From Neelides folsomi (Eukaryota > Arthropoda > Collembola > Neelipleona > Neelidae), in NCBI GenBank assembly GCA_034687125.1, contig JAQGBZ010000123.1, positions 1 to 64,000 on the forward strand: a DNA stretch of 64,000 bases, read 5' to 3'. This document shows positions 1-12,500 of the stretch, piece after piece. A program made the translations under genes and the position numbers. The notes beneath the pieces were generated by a model. It made no database searches and was not told where the DNA came from. It saw only the letters and a program-made list of their open reading frames with translations. Each line of letters starts with the position of its first letter. Position 1 is the stretch's first letter.

Positions 1-74
1 TAAAGATTTTTATCTTTAATCACATTAAAATGGTTGCCCATTAAAAAAAAGAAAGATACTTATGGCCCTCACTG
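1..74 (-). mobile_element. Terminal fragment of Tc1/mariner-type element, cut by window edge
   Basis: The first 74 bases are the exact reverse complement of the left terminus of the element at 54654-55228, with no mismatch seen over the 74 bases. The outer end of the terminal inverted repeat is at 74, followed by a TA at 75-76, which is the usual target dinucleotide of this superfamily. The body of this copy lies left of the window, so its length and coding state cannot be judged. Confidence 0.85.
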
Positions 75-76
75 TA

Positions 77-1214
77 CTTGTAATTTGTAAGTAGGTCAAA
101 GATGTCCCTTGCCAAGCAGTCAATTAAGCTTTAACCCATTTCCTTAATCGCCAACCGCAAGACTTAGGGTTAGTAATCAGTTTATCATTAATCATTGAAC
201 TCCTTATTAGAGACAAATCGAAAACACATTGATTTGGATTTCATTTTTGGATTTAGTATGTTATATTCAGTTCTAATTTGACCTTTTCTAACGCTTTTGC
301 CAGCCTAATTGTATAATAGTGTTCGCCATTTTAATATGTATTATGACAATTAAGCTAAATGTTACTTAAATATTTAATTTGAGAACCCGTTTTTATTTCA
401 TTGTATTTATTATATATCGTATAATTAATGTTTTACATGTGTTTAGTGCTATAATGTTTAAATTATGAGAAATTCGGATTATTATACGATTAAATAATTT
501 GACACCATTTAATACTTTTATTAATTATCTTTTAAAAATTTATCATCCAGTTCATGAACTATATCTACCATATATTATTAGTTTACTTTGATTGTTATTT
601 CTATTTAATGTTTAATTTGTAGACTACTGATACAATGTAAAACTTTTGATTTATATTTAATATTTACAAAACAGCACGCATTTATTTAATCGATAGTTCA
701 TAAATATAACTGTTAAATATAATAATAATTAGGTATTTAAGTATTTCAGCATTTCATATAACACAACTACTTCGATTAAGTTAATCACAATAAACAAATT
801 TGACTTATTTGCATGATTGTTGACTATGACGTTTATTTCACCATTATATTGAAACACTGGATATTTAATCCATTAGCCAGACCACAACAACGAGAACAAC
901 AACGAGATCTTTAGAGAGGGAGAACAACACATAGAATTTTGTATCTTGTAACTACATGTAATACATATAGAGTAATATTCAATTTAACCAACTCCGATCT
1001 TTCCCATCTGCTCCGATCCCTCCCAACGGCATCATGATTGTTTTACTCTGAATCTCCTAATGGGCCTTTGTAATTATAATGCTCATCTCAAGGGATGAAT
1101 TTATAATCTATGAGAGAGGACGATAATTGATTTAATGATACAATTACTTTAATTGTTTGTAAGCAGGTAAAGTAATAACTTGAATATCATCATTTAGCAG
1201 TTATTAAAATTAAG
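77..1214. other. AT-rich non-coding stretch, left of RYK tail exon
   Basis: About 1.1 kb, very AT-rich, with no ORF, splice-bounded exon or repeat array that I can support. If the RYK-like gene continues to a kinase domain on the minus strand, this is intron. If the stop codon at the end of the 1215 exon is real, it holds the 3' untranslated region. I see no convincing AATAAA on the minus strand close to the stop codon, which slightly favours the intron view. Confidence 0.4.
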
Positions 1215-2119
1215 TTAGAGGAATCTCTCAACCACATTCGATTCTTTCATCAAATTTTTCCTGCATTGAAATCCATCGAGATGAATCAAACTTTCTGATC
1301 CCGATCGCATAGTTGAATTTTGATCCATCGATCTCTCCGATTGGCGAGCGATTTGAAGATCAGATTGGCGGATTTGTTCTGACTGACGCAAAATTTGTTC
1401 GGATGGCGGGAGATCAGGCGGAGCCACGGAGGGAATTTTGGGTTTTGGCGGCGGACTAAACGTGTATAAATTATTTGCGTAAATGTGTCCTTGGATGGAG
1501 GAATGCGAATGGGCGGGGGATTGAGAATACCATTCAATCAATGGTGGTGGTGGCGGTTTTTGTAAAATCTGGCCGCCACCAACATGAGCATAAGCATAGG
1601 GCGAGACATCAGAGCCTTTTGTGCTAGCAAAGGTTGAACCATTTTGTGTCCCATTGTGAGTCCCATTGTGTGGCATTTGTTGTCCAAACTTGTTCCTTTC
1701 TTGTGAGGGGAAAATGTCGTTCCAGAAACTTGCGATTGTCACATAGCTGTTCCTGCTCCCCGAACGGCTCAAAAGAGAGGGATTGGCCGTGTGGTGGCGG
1801 TGGCTCAGAAACTTTTCCTTCTCCCACTTTGAATCTGGCGGAGGTTGGCGAAGGAGACAGGCTGGGCTGGAGTTGGTGCTGGATGTGTTTGGGTCTCCTG
1901 GATGGGTTTGATCGGGAGTGGTGGGGCGGGCCACCAGCTTGCGGCGGAGATATATGAAGAATGTTAGAAAAACTATGGAGGCCGTGACCGCACAACCTCC
2001 CAGTAGCCCAGCGAGTAATAAACCCGGAGTCGGGTCTTGAAAAAATAATATCCCAGATGGATTCGTCCCCTCCGATCCACCTCGATCTTCCCCCAAATCG
2101 ACCATTGATTCTTCCCGCT
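1215..2119 (-). CDS. RYK/Derailed-like receptor: transmembrane and cytoplasmic-tail exon
   Basis: The minus strand shows an acceptor (run of T, then TAG) just before 2119. The exon then encodes about 301 residues to a TAA at 1215-1217. Phase fits the previous exon: a leftover G plus AG makes Glu, giving KICI-EREES across the junction. Counting from the Met encoded at 2105, a hydrophobic helix at about residues 28-53, followed by RRK, is a typical single-pass segment with stop-transfer charges. The tail is rich in Ser, Pro and Gln, with an HNGTHNGTQNG repeat, proline runs, and repeated SEQ/RQSE-type motifs near the end. In RYK/Derailed the WIF domain, helix and juxtamembrane region are followed by a pseudokinase. 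None is encoded here, so either a donor site lies inside this exon (a GTCAGT at 1387-1382 is one possibility) or this is a kinase-less terminal exon. Assignment rests on splicing to the WIF exons; the tail itself is not diagnostic. Confidence 0.75.
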
Positions 2120-3087
2120 CTACAAAAAAATATTTTTTATATCAAAATCCCATTTATTTTTCACAAATACATATATTTTTAAAAAAAATAATAATTCTTG
2201 AGTTAGCTATGTTGCTACTAATTATTAATTAACATTAAGACAATTACTGGACGCAAGCATGAACCTTTGTACCTTTACGCATTAATTACTTATGATTTAT
2301 TTTACGTATTACGTCAATGCAATTTCCTTTTCCTTCCATACACATTTCGCAACACACCTAGATGGTACTTTTGATCTATTGCGGAAGCTTAAGTTCCATA
2401 AAAAGAATCATCTTAACACATTCAAACACGGAATAAAGTGATCAAATAAAAAATGAACTTATCAAGCGGCCGTTACAAAGAATGTGGGGGAGAATTAACT
2501 CCGCGGAATGTCCGGAGAATGGATTAGGAGGATGGGTGTAAGGATTGCTAATTACTAATGTAAAAACTATGTTGGAGATTTCTTCTTAATATAAATACTC
2601 CTTTGGGCTCCGTGCGTGCTTAACTTATTTCACTTTCGCATGCAAGAGCACAACACAAATGCATCATTTCGAATTAATAGCAACCTTGTATGGGAAAGTC
2701 ATACACATTCTCATAAAGAATTTTTTCTTATTTATCCATTTATTCTGAAATAAGGGTTCATTTGAGGCTTTTAATAACTTCCACTTATTAACACAATTTT
2801 CTAGAATTATTTAAAACTTGGGGTAACTATATATCATTACCATACATCTATTGCAATATGTATAACAGCATATCTCATAATAATTCTGATAGAGATATGT
2901 ATTTAATACATTACATGTTACAAGTACATAATATTGTATATATAACCGATAAACTGATAACTACAGCGTGCTCGATGCTAGTTTCCAAACATTACAATAT
3001 GCCTAAAATATGTATAATATAAACATTTAATGTTTTTAATTAATTTATTAAAGTTTTTGTAATGTGATATGTTATACCAAAACTTAC
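2120..3087 (-). other. Intron of RYK-like gene
   Basis: A 968-bp intron bounded by donor GTAAGT (reading down from 3087) and acceptor TAG (ending at 2120). It is AT-rich with no further coding or repeat structure seen. Confidence 0.75.
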
Positions 3088-3215
3088 CAATGCATATCTT
3101 CGTTCTTTTCAGATTGATTGTTGTCGCATTCGGCTTTGGGTTTTTGATGCTGAAGGTGAATCGAATGAGGACTTCGATTTCTGCGGTCAATTTTCCTGAG
3201 CACGGCAAACTTATT
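3088..3215 (-). CDS. RYK/Derailed-like receptor: WIF domain, C-terminal part
   Basis: This minus-strand exon follows a T-rich acceptor ending CAG and ends at a strong GTAAGT donor. It encodes 42 whole codons with one base at each end. The peptide begins ISLPCSGKLTAEIEVLIRF and ends NLKRTKICI. This matches the end of the WIF (Wnt inhibitory factor) domain of RYK receptors, where a conserved Cys in a LPC-x-G context pairs with a Cys after the basic NFKRRK-like strand; both cysteines are present. An N-A-T sequon is visible. The WIF domain binds Wnt outside the cell (Wnt5 for fly Derailed). Phase agrees with the exons on both sides. Confidence 0.85.
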
Positions 3216-6200
3216 CTGAAAAAACCAATAAAATCATCAATAAGAAATATATTAAAAACTGCCTTTGTTTGAACTTTCTCTGCTCACAAGTCAGTCGTTT
3301 GACTCGCGTTTGAACCATTTTTATCATTTTGTTTTGTTTTGTGATTGTATTCTTTAAGATGTGAATATTTAGATTTCATATAGATATGTTACATAGTAAA
3401 ATACACAATTTCTTAGAAGACATTAACAATAAGAATGCATGCACAATTTGAATGTGAAAGTCCATTAGAAAATTAGAAGGATAATAAGACCAGTAAGCCT
3501 CAGTTTTATCGATTCAACATTTACGTAAACAAATAAACGTTTGAGACTGTGAAGAAGGAAATCTCAAAATCTTATCTCATTTATTCCTTCTACACTTTTC
3601 TATGATAAAAATTCTCCAGAAAATTTTTAACCATAAAAATTAAGATCTCTTTCTCTTACTGCACTCTCACAGTAAAAGACTAGAATTTCTTATAAAAAAT
3701 CTTTTCTAGCAGATGCAATTATTATTTAATGAACCATTTTCTTAAATATTCAAGGCTAACTTAAGTGCTTACTTACCAAAGGTCTAAAATATTTCTTTCT
3801 TACAAAATAGCTCTAATAAGCACTTTCTATTTTCCTGATTGTATCAAAAAAAACTCTCAATGTTCAATGTTGGTTCAAATGTAAAGAATTCATTCAAAGT
3901 ACAATGATACAATTTATGTAATATTGCGAGCTAAATGAAATAAAGAACGAAATGAGAATTCCGAATGATAATAAAAACTCGTTTTAGTAGTGGATATTTG
4001 CCTACTTAGAAAGTACTTAAAAAATAATAAGGTTTAAAATTCAAACTCCGAGCTTTCATTTCCTTTTACAAGAATGTGAAAGTGAATTGTAAGTGAAATG
4101 AAGAAAGGATAAAATATTATTCCTTCTTCTTATTATTTCTCCTTATTACAATCCTCCATTTCCTCTCTGAGATTTTACTGAGATTCTAGATAAGGTCTTT
4201 TCCCTTTCCAGTCTCCTGACTCACTTCGTTCCATGTCGGTTTTTATCACCACAAGGAATCTACTCAAGTGGAAAAATACGGACCTTCAACCATTTCATTC
4301 TGTGAAATAAAAGAGTCGCCCTCCCCCGCTTTGAGTCCTTTCAGTATCGTAAAATTTGGACATTTTTGTGCCAACTCTGCAAGAAGGTTCACGGTCAAAA
4401 GTAAAATTGAATTTAATAGCTCAAATTCTTCAATTTGATATAAAATCCAATCTTATAAAAACACAGAGCTGAAACTGATTTCAAAGAGAAATCCCTCCCA
4501 TTTACTGTACATTCACATTTTGAAATATAAAATAACCACAAAATGTTACTTAAATCTTAAATAAAAGCAGAAAATTTGAATTTAGCTTCCTGTTTCAATT
4601 CCAAATTTCGACCAAATGAAATGATGAGTTTTGTAACGAGAGACTCAATGGGTTATTAATTCAACCTCAGTTCGGATCCGCTCAGGTTGCATAAGAGAAG
4701 CATAATAAAATGAAAGGGTTTCACTTCCCTTTGAGCTGTAGGCTTAAAGAGAAAGCGGTTAGGAATTCCCTGGGAATTATTGAAGTTTTCCTCAACGTGA
4801 TCATTCATTAGGAAAAACGGCAGAGATCTCCCTTGAGAAAAATGAGGGGAGAGAAAAGCGAAGAGAGAAAGAAATGCATTATTGAAGAACAGCCCGAGCA
4901 ACATATGTCTGCTGGATGAATGAAGGAGAATGAAAGGGAGAATATTGTGAACAGGATAAGACCAAACATCCGGAATCCCAAATTGACTAAAACATAAAAC
5001 CGCAATCATTCAACGGTTTAGACAGACGAGCGAAATGTATAGCACACAAATGTAACATATGCAAGTTAATATTCCACCTTATTGTATTCTTGTTTAACTT
5101 ATTTACTTAAGGGTTTTACTCATTTCTTTTCACAAGATAAGGAATAGGTATAATGAAAGGGTATCATAATATATGTACATATAATAATACTACAGGCAGA
5201 TGCATAAAAATGAAAATATGGAAATTTTATATGTAATACAATATTGTACACATGATTCAATTAATATTTTGCATTATTATTTCAAGATATATGATATTAG
5301 GATACATACCTAACATAAAATTCTAAAGTGTAATTTTCCATTATTTTAGAGAGTCCGTTGAGTGGAACAATCTCTGGTTAGTTTCAAACTTTCATTTGCC
5401 CATTACAGGCCCGGAAGCTGTAAGTCGAGGAATAAAATGTACTCTCATCTACCTTGCTCCCACATCCTGTAAATGGACAAATGGGAGAAAGAATGGAGAA
5501 TTGAGAGAACTGGGAGAATTGAGAGATGGATTATTCCTCAAGGAACCCTAAACCTCTCTTCATTTTCTCTTCATTGACTCAATACGACTCTCGTGTTTTT
5601 CATCTATTGTTATTACAGCTGCTTCTCACTCCCATCACTTTCAAGTTAAGAGAAGAAAGGCGAGCTCATAAATATTAAATTCCACCTTCATTTGACATCA
5701 TATCAATTTGTTCCGGGTAAAATATTCCGAATTTTACCATTTTAGCTTTTTATAACATTCCCGCTTTCTAAACATTCTCAGACTTTGGACATTTTAAAGA
5801 ACTTTAGAATTTTTTAACATATTAATTTTTATAATAATTATTTAAAAGGTTTTACTTATCCTTAGCTTTTAACATTTTAGAAGTTTTTACCATTTTCTAA
5901 GCCTTGTGTGAAAAGGGAGCTTAAATTTCAGTAGAGTGAAAGCAAAGTTCCCATTGGGGGTAATAATGGTTCATAATACGGCTCGGCTCGTGTTTCATTC
6001 CTGCGAGCGACTGAGGGAATCAATTTGATTAAAATCTCCAAGACCCTTTTACGGAATTTCTTTTATCTCCTTATATTCAATGTGATCAAGATGATGATGA
6101 CATTGTCTGTGTATTTTAAGTTGCTCTCAAAATGTCTCCGCCTTTCTCCATCCAATTTTCTACACGAGCGTATAATTTTAAAGGGAATCCTCTTTCTCAT

Positions 6201-7573
6201 ATTACTTTTTCACTTTATATACATACCATTATGTTATGCAATATTACATACAAACGAAAATATGTATAAAAACTTCTATGTAGGTATATTGTATGGTATT
6301 TCATACCAGTTATTTTTTTTAGATATAATGACTTTGTATGTTATAGGATATCACGGACAAAAGCGAAGTTGAGTCGTTTGTATACACGGGAAAGAAAAAT
6401 TATTCAACCCTTTAGACTCGAGATTTCTTTCCATATTTGATTCCATATAGAATTGTATACTCGATTCTTATATTTGATGTATAGTTGGTGTATAATGCAA
6501 GTCTCGTTTGCATGGTTGAAGAATCCCTAGAGAAAGTTTAGCTCCGATGAAACTTTCCATTTCATGCTTCCTAAGCAGTTCCCTAGCAGAACTCAACTAC
6601 TCATACAACGACATGTATAAACGACGTAAGTAAGTATAAATGCCATCGTGTATAAGCACAAGAACGATATTATAAAGCGATGTATGAGAGAAGGATTTAT
6701 ATGAAGAATGGTTTAATACACGGCGGCATATGAAAGAAGGGTGAAATGAAGAACGGCCTTTTCCCAACACATTTCATGCCCTATCATTATGATTATTATT
6801 CGGAGATAATCATTATCAAATCTTGACTTTCCACTTCGTTGCGTCTTTCGCATTCTTTCCAAACTTTTCATTTCATTAAAGCGACTCTCATTTTGATTAA
6901 CTTCACTCAGATGGAACATCATGGAATATTTAATCTTCCAAATATGGCCGCTTTTGCTTAATATAGTTATAATCGGCGAGGAATTTAAAACTTTCATTTT
7001 ATAAATTAAACACTTCTGAAAAACTTAAAGGCAAGATTAAAGTACAAATATACGTTCTATCTTTAAATTTTATGAGTTAGGAATTTCCGAACGGATCTTA
7101 GAAAGCATGTTTGAATTAATGAATAAATAATTAAAGCAAATATTTAATTTTAATATCCTTTATACATACTTACTTTTAAACTTATTTAAAATATGTATAT
7201 TTACACTATCCTAAATATGGTACAGTGAAGGGTAGATAAAGTTTTGTCTATAAATCAACTTTTAAGAGTGAATTTAGTATTATCATTTTATTTGAATTAA
7301 GGCTAAAGTATAAAAAGAGAAAACATCTTAAAGTTATATGAGAAATATGAAATATTATTTTTTCAACAAGTTTTATAGTTAAATATTGGCTAAAGTTAAA
7401 TATGAGTTTGGAGTATGGATAAAGTGCGTAAATGTGAGTAAAGAGAAAGTTAAGGAAAGTAAACTACTTTTGGTTCATGTTTGAGGAAAGTTTGGTTGCG
7501 ATCGCACTCGCGGTCTCAAATTCCAACTTCACTCTCAATTTAAATAATTACAGATATCATAAAGTTATCATAC
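3216..7573 (-). other. Intron of RYK-like gene
   Basis: About 4.4 kb between donor GTATGA (from 7573) and acceptor CAG (3218-3216). ORFs at 4656-5009, 6025-6372 and 6713-6997 are AT-biased, have no splice context or recognisable motif, and look like chance. Nothing else is supported. Confidence 0.75.
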
Positions 7574-7683
7574 CGAAAAGTTTCTGGTTGCTTGTGCGGA
7601 AGTCTTCCCACGTTAGACACGTTGAAAATGGGCTGCTGAAGTGCTACCAAATCGTCGTACTCAACTCCAATCTCGTAATGGAT
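7574..7683 (-). CDS. RYK/Derailed-like receptor: WIF domain, middle part
   Basis: A minus-strand exon of 36 codons plus two bases, after an acceptor with a long T/C tract (CTTCCAG) and before a GTATGA donor. It encodes IHYEIGVEYDDLVAL, then NVSNVGRLPHKQPETFR. In RYK and Derailed WIF domains the same position holds a strand ending in a Y-x-(I/L)-x-(V/F)-x-x-D segment, followed by an N-(I/V)-S-x-x-G-x-(V/L)-P turn and a -FRV strand leading into LPC. The order and spacing match. NVS is a potential glycosylation site. The leftover CG joins A of the next exon to give Arg. Confidence 0.85.
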
Positions 7684-10600
7684 CTGGAAGAGAAAAAGTT
7701 CGTATATAAGAAACCAATAAAAATACAAATTTTAATATCTTTCGCTATTTCTAACTCTGGTAAATGATATTTATTTATGAGATGCGTACCATTAAACTTT
7801 TAAATTATTAAACTTCCATCGTCTTTACAACCATTTTGAGGCATTTATGAATATGTAATAATTTACGTTAATGTCTATTATCTTGATTATATTTAAGAAT
7901 GTATGTTAATTTTGCTCTCATTTCCCTACACTTCTTAAGCTTTCCATTTCAATTTTTAATAAATTCAAATAAGCGCAATCAAATTGAATGATAAATTCAA
8001 AATTAAATAAGTTTCTTACTTTGTAAATGCTATTATGGAAAGGGTAATGGTGAAATGATGATGATATAGGAGGAACTAAATTGCATCGAATGAAATAAAA
8101 ACCCATAAAGGGTCTTGATTAAGAGAAAGTGAGTGTAAGCATCTACATGGTTCAACATAGGAGCGAGGGAGAACTTCAAGGCACGTCCTTCATCTGGAGG
8201 AGAAAAGAAGTTTAACAAGGTTAACAACCAGGCCGAAGGCGATGAGAGGGAGAAAAAAACCTATTGTGGATAAGAAACGTCTGGAGTGGAGAGTTGAGAG
8301 GAGTGTGATAGAAAGTGAAAACGAAACTCGAACTCAAGAGAGAATCGAGACGTGATTTGGAGAAAACCAAGCCACTAAAAGATCCAAAGGCTTGCACAAA
8401 CCAAAACCTTTCTCCGCATTGTTTCAGAGTCAGATGACAATTTGTGGAAAAGTGTCATTTAATATCCTTTTTCTTTTATCATTATTATTTTCAAAATTCC
8501 TATACACAAATTAATATAATAAATAACTTCAACAATTAATATACCTGAAATTGTTGTACAACCATATAACATACTTAGCTGTAATTGTTACTTTTTTAAA
8601 GGATTTTAGATCTTTTAACAAATTTGAATTATTTAAGTTTTTATTGCTTTTTGAGTAAAATAAGAGTTTTTGCATTTTAAAAAACTTGTTGGTTTTGTGG
8701 TTTCTGACTACGTTTAAAAAGCCACCGAAAAAGATGGAAGACATTTATTCTAGAAGAGCCCTCAAGGGGCCTGAGAAGGTTGAAAAATAAAGTGTGTTTA
8801 TTCTCATTGGGAAACCGCTCAGAGACCTCAAATGTATCCATAAATGCAATTACGCTCTCCGCATTTTCCTCCTGTGAAGTCCTCGGAGAGGCGTGCGAGA
8901 AAAGGGGGAGCTATTAAGGGATTCCTCCTGATATATTGCATCCTTTCCTAATTCTCAAATCGTTCTCCGTGCTGATTCTCGGCCGACTTCCTCATGCATT
9001 ACAGAGCAGCTTCTGTCCATTTATTTAAGAAAAGATCCTTTTATTTACTTTACTCCTCCGAACTTCAACCTCCCTTTTCTTTCACTGTATAAAGGCTAAG
9101 TAAACTAATTTGTCAAGATTTCCTTCTTAGAGCAATTTAAATGACAATTTAAGGTACGATTTAAATCCTTTAAATCATAATTAAATAACAATTGAGTGTC
9201 ACTTTAATGAAATTTTAATTACGGTTTAAATGACACTTTAAAGATCTAACGAGTATATTTAACTTACAATTAAGCAGGCTAATCTGGATTTTGTCCAAAC
9301 ATTGTGAATTAGTTAAGACGACTTTCACCAAGTCAATGACTTCTAATCCTTTACATGGCTTCTAAATGCTTCAACGATGCTTTAACAGTTCTTAGTCCCC
9401 CTAAACACTTCCTTTAAGTCCGGAGGAGAATCTTCATTTTATTAAACTACGCACCTTTACCCTTTCAGATCGAATTCAATATATATCCCAGTTGGACATA
9501 ATTGGGAAACTTTGATCGTTTTCGAAGATGGTGGAATGAACTGTCCCGTAGCGATTCAACCGGCTCAGATGGCGTTTTAGAATTTGCGAGGGAGAATCCA
9601 AAATTCCACAAGTTTCAATTAAAGTGAAGGAGCAAATGCGGAATTGGCTTATCTCGCTTCATTGCATGTTTATATGTGGGAATATGGAAATGCCAAAGGG
9701 GTAATTCATTTGCCAACTATTCACTCCTTCTCATTAAACTTTCCTCCGTGAAATCCCTCCCTGTGCATTCCACTCTAATGGCTCCACAATTAAAATCATT
9801 CATTAACTCCCTCAAACCTCTCGTTGTGGGCCAACAAATTACGTACGAGGTGAAATTATTTCATGTTGGATTAATCTTCTCTATACCCAACTAATCCAAA
9901 CTTTTCAAATTCTATAATTTATATAACTTTAATCTTAAATTCTACCATCTTGTACTATACCTATTTAATATTAGAAATTGTATACTTAATATAGGGATAC
10001 ATACATACAAGCTAGTTAATGTTAGCAGTATAAAATGCTCGAGTGTAGTTCGACTGGGTATATCTTTAATATTGGTTATAGTTTAGGTTGGTAAATTGGT
10101 ATTTTTGGTATATATTTAAGTTTATAACATAGGAATTTGGCAGTATTTGGCGAATTGGGTAATTTATGCCCCTCTTAAACCTATTACTCGCCCCTTCAAA
10201 CCGGTAAATTCAATTTGCCAGAAACGAGATAGAGAAATAGGGAAGATAGAGATCCATAATTTACTAAAGAGGCGGAAGAAAACAAGCATTTCGCTAATTA
10301 AAAGGACCAATTCTTTTCCTTCTCCTTCAGGAAAAAATGTTTAGCGAGGGAAGAATCGGATAAAAAAGTTTGGGTAAAGGCAGTTTTGTCCTCGCGACTT
10401 TTATAAAGAAGACATTGTAAAAGACAAAGAGATATCACAAGACCTTTCAAGATAAGAAGCTAAATGAAGAGAAGAAGGTTTAGGAATCGGAGAATCTGAA
10501 AAGTTTTCTCTTTTGCCTCCCTGTGGTAATTTAATTCCTTCGAGTGTCAAGTTAAATCGGAATAATTTCTACTCGAATCTAACCTTGGAATAGGAAAGGG

Positions 10601-12372
10601 AAGAGTTATAAACCATTTCTTTTCCCCTTGACTTAACTTTAATTCCTACCCTAATTTTTCTCCAGGCCCATTAATTTGCATTACTTTATATAAATTCTGT
10701 CCTGACTTTAATATCCCTCTATTTTGAGACAAGTCTCTCTATGCATTATTCCTATTATTCTTCCGGGTTTAGGCTGCAGTTGGGTCGTTGGCTTCATTTT
10801 ACTTTGACAGACATGAGTGGAATTCACGGGAAGGAAGTGGAAAAAAAGGTCCTGACTTAAATTGCTCTTCTGTTCAATTTTATGACGGAGCTAATTCTTC
10901 TTTTCTGGAAAAAACTTTTTAAATTCAGAAGTCTTTTTATTAGTTTGGAGAACGCTTTCGCTTTAACTACTTTCTCTATTATTATTTTCTTTCTACAACT
11001 ATTAAAATCCATTTCTGCTTTCAACTTACATATAACAAGTAGACAAAAGTAAAAGTTATAAATATTTTCGGTCTTTGATAGGATGAATTTAAATTCGGTA
11101 ATTTTGCAATTTCGGAAGTATAAATTGCAAAAGGCCATAAATAAGTGTGCTAATAGTCAAAAACTTTTCTAATGTACCCTTTCTCATTTGATTCAATTTT
11201 AAAATTTTGTAATCTAGGTGCAAATATAACTTCATTATGGCTTTATAATTTTCACTACGTTATACAAAGTCTGTGAATATAAAAATATCTTAATATTAGT
11301 TTATATTAGTATATTGATTCGCTATATCTTTAAATGGTAAAGTTAGAAGCAAAGTGTATAAAAACAGTTTAAAGTGAAAACCTATTATTTGATAAGTTTT
11401 TGAATTATAGAGGAAATTACAAGGTTGTAAATATATGAAATTTCAACACGAGGAGAGAAAAATAATATTAGGATGAAATTACTGGCACGCAATTTGGAAA
11501 GTGAGGGAATTTAATGATTCTCTAAACGGTGGATTTTAACTTTGTCCATATTTTAATGAAATTATGGTTGTTTCCCTAATTAAGTCCCAGCACAGACACT
11601 TTATCACCTCGTGCCTTCTCATTTCCATATCGCTTTTAAACTCTTATTGATTACTTCAAACCTCTTATTTTCCTCTCTATTCATCATTTAGCTATTTAAA
11701 ATTCCGCTCATAATTTAATTAAAAACACCCTTTTCTTCATTAGCTTGATATACTTCAGTATATTTATAGCAAATAATAATTAACACACATTAATTTCTCT
11801 ATTAAAGTTTATTACACTTTAATTAATCAATTTAAAACACATTGTCTAAATATTGCTCTTTTCACTTAAACTAACACTCACTGTCTTTTTAAATTAATTA
11901 TTTTATGGTAATTTTAACACAAATTAGGATTTTGGTAATTTTTGAGATTGGACGTGTTTGACTTTCAAAAATTATTTTATATTTTACCCTGTTTAATGCT
12001 TGAAGGGAGTTTTAATCATATTCTCCGGAAATTTGTTTAGCGTAAGGTGAAAAGTGAAGGATCGATTTCTTTCCAACTTTCCTCCAACTTTATTAAACTC
12101 ATTCTAGCTGAAGGCACAAAGGAGGAGAACGGATTTCACATTGATGAAAAGGAGAGTTTTGAAGCTTCACACAATGGGAAATGTACAGGGCATATATTTC
12201 TTCTAATATTTGCTAGCTTAATTAAAAGGAGCGTGAAATCTCCCAACTCCTCCCCAACACCACTAATTAAGATGGATGGGAAAAAGAGGCTGGTGCGGAT
12301 AATGAAGAACCGATCCGCCATCTCATCCCATTCTCCCATGAATGACGGGTGGAATTGTGAAAATAAACTCAC
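7684..12372 (-). other. Intron of RYK-like gene
   Basis: About 4.7 kb between donor GTGAGT (from 12372) and acceptor CAG (7686-7684). It contains a patch at about 9125-9240 with repeated TTTAAATGACA-type words in both orientations, possibly an old decayed repeat. Otherwise it shows only AT-rich sequence and chance ORFs such as 8033-8227 and 10857-11138. Confidence 0.7.
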
Positions 12373-12500
12373 CGGTTTTTTAATGAGGGATTGCCAAGAG
12401 AAATAAAGTTGATCGACATCGGCTTGGACGAGAACATCGAATCCGACGGCATACTGATTTACGATCCCGTTTTCCACGTAATAAAGTGCCGAGTTGAGCC
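12373..12500 (-). CDS. RYK/Derailed-like receptor: WIF domain, N-terminal part
   Basis: This minus-strand exon starts after a CTTCCAG acceptor and stops at a CCG|GTGAGT donor. Two bases complete a split codon, then 42 codons encode LNSALYYVENGIVNQYAVGF and later LYFSWQSLIKKP. In RYK/Derailed the WIF domain opens with an A-(E/L)-LYY-V-(R/E)-(D/E)-G-(V/I)-VN-(E/H/Q)-YA-L-x-F block, then a (L/I)-x-F-(T/S)-W-(Q/H) strand; both are clear here. The first codon would be Gly if the previous exon ends in G, as in relatives. That previous exon, with the signal peptide, was not found and must lie at a higher coordinate. This exon is the strongest evidence for the family. Confidence 0.88.

Noticed and set aside
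12047-12477. Long ORFs on both strands around the 12.4-kb exon
   Set aside because: Only the minus-strand segment 12373-12500 shows WIF homology; the plus-strand frame is its shadow, and the minus-strand extension beyond the donor is intron read-through.
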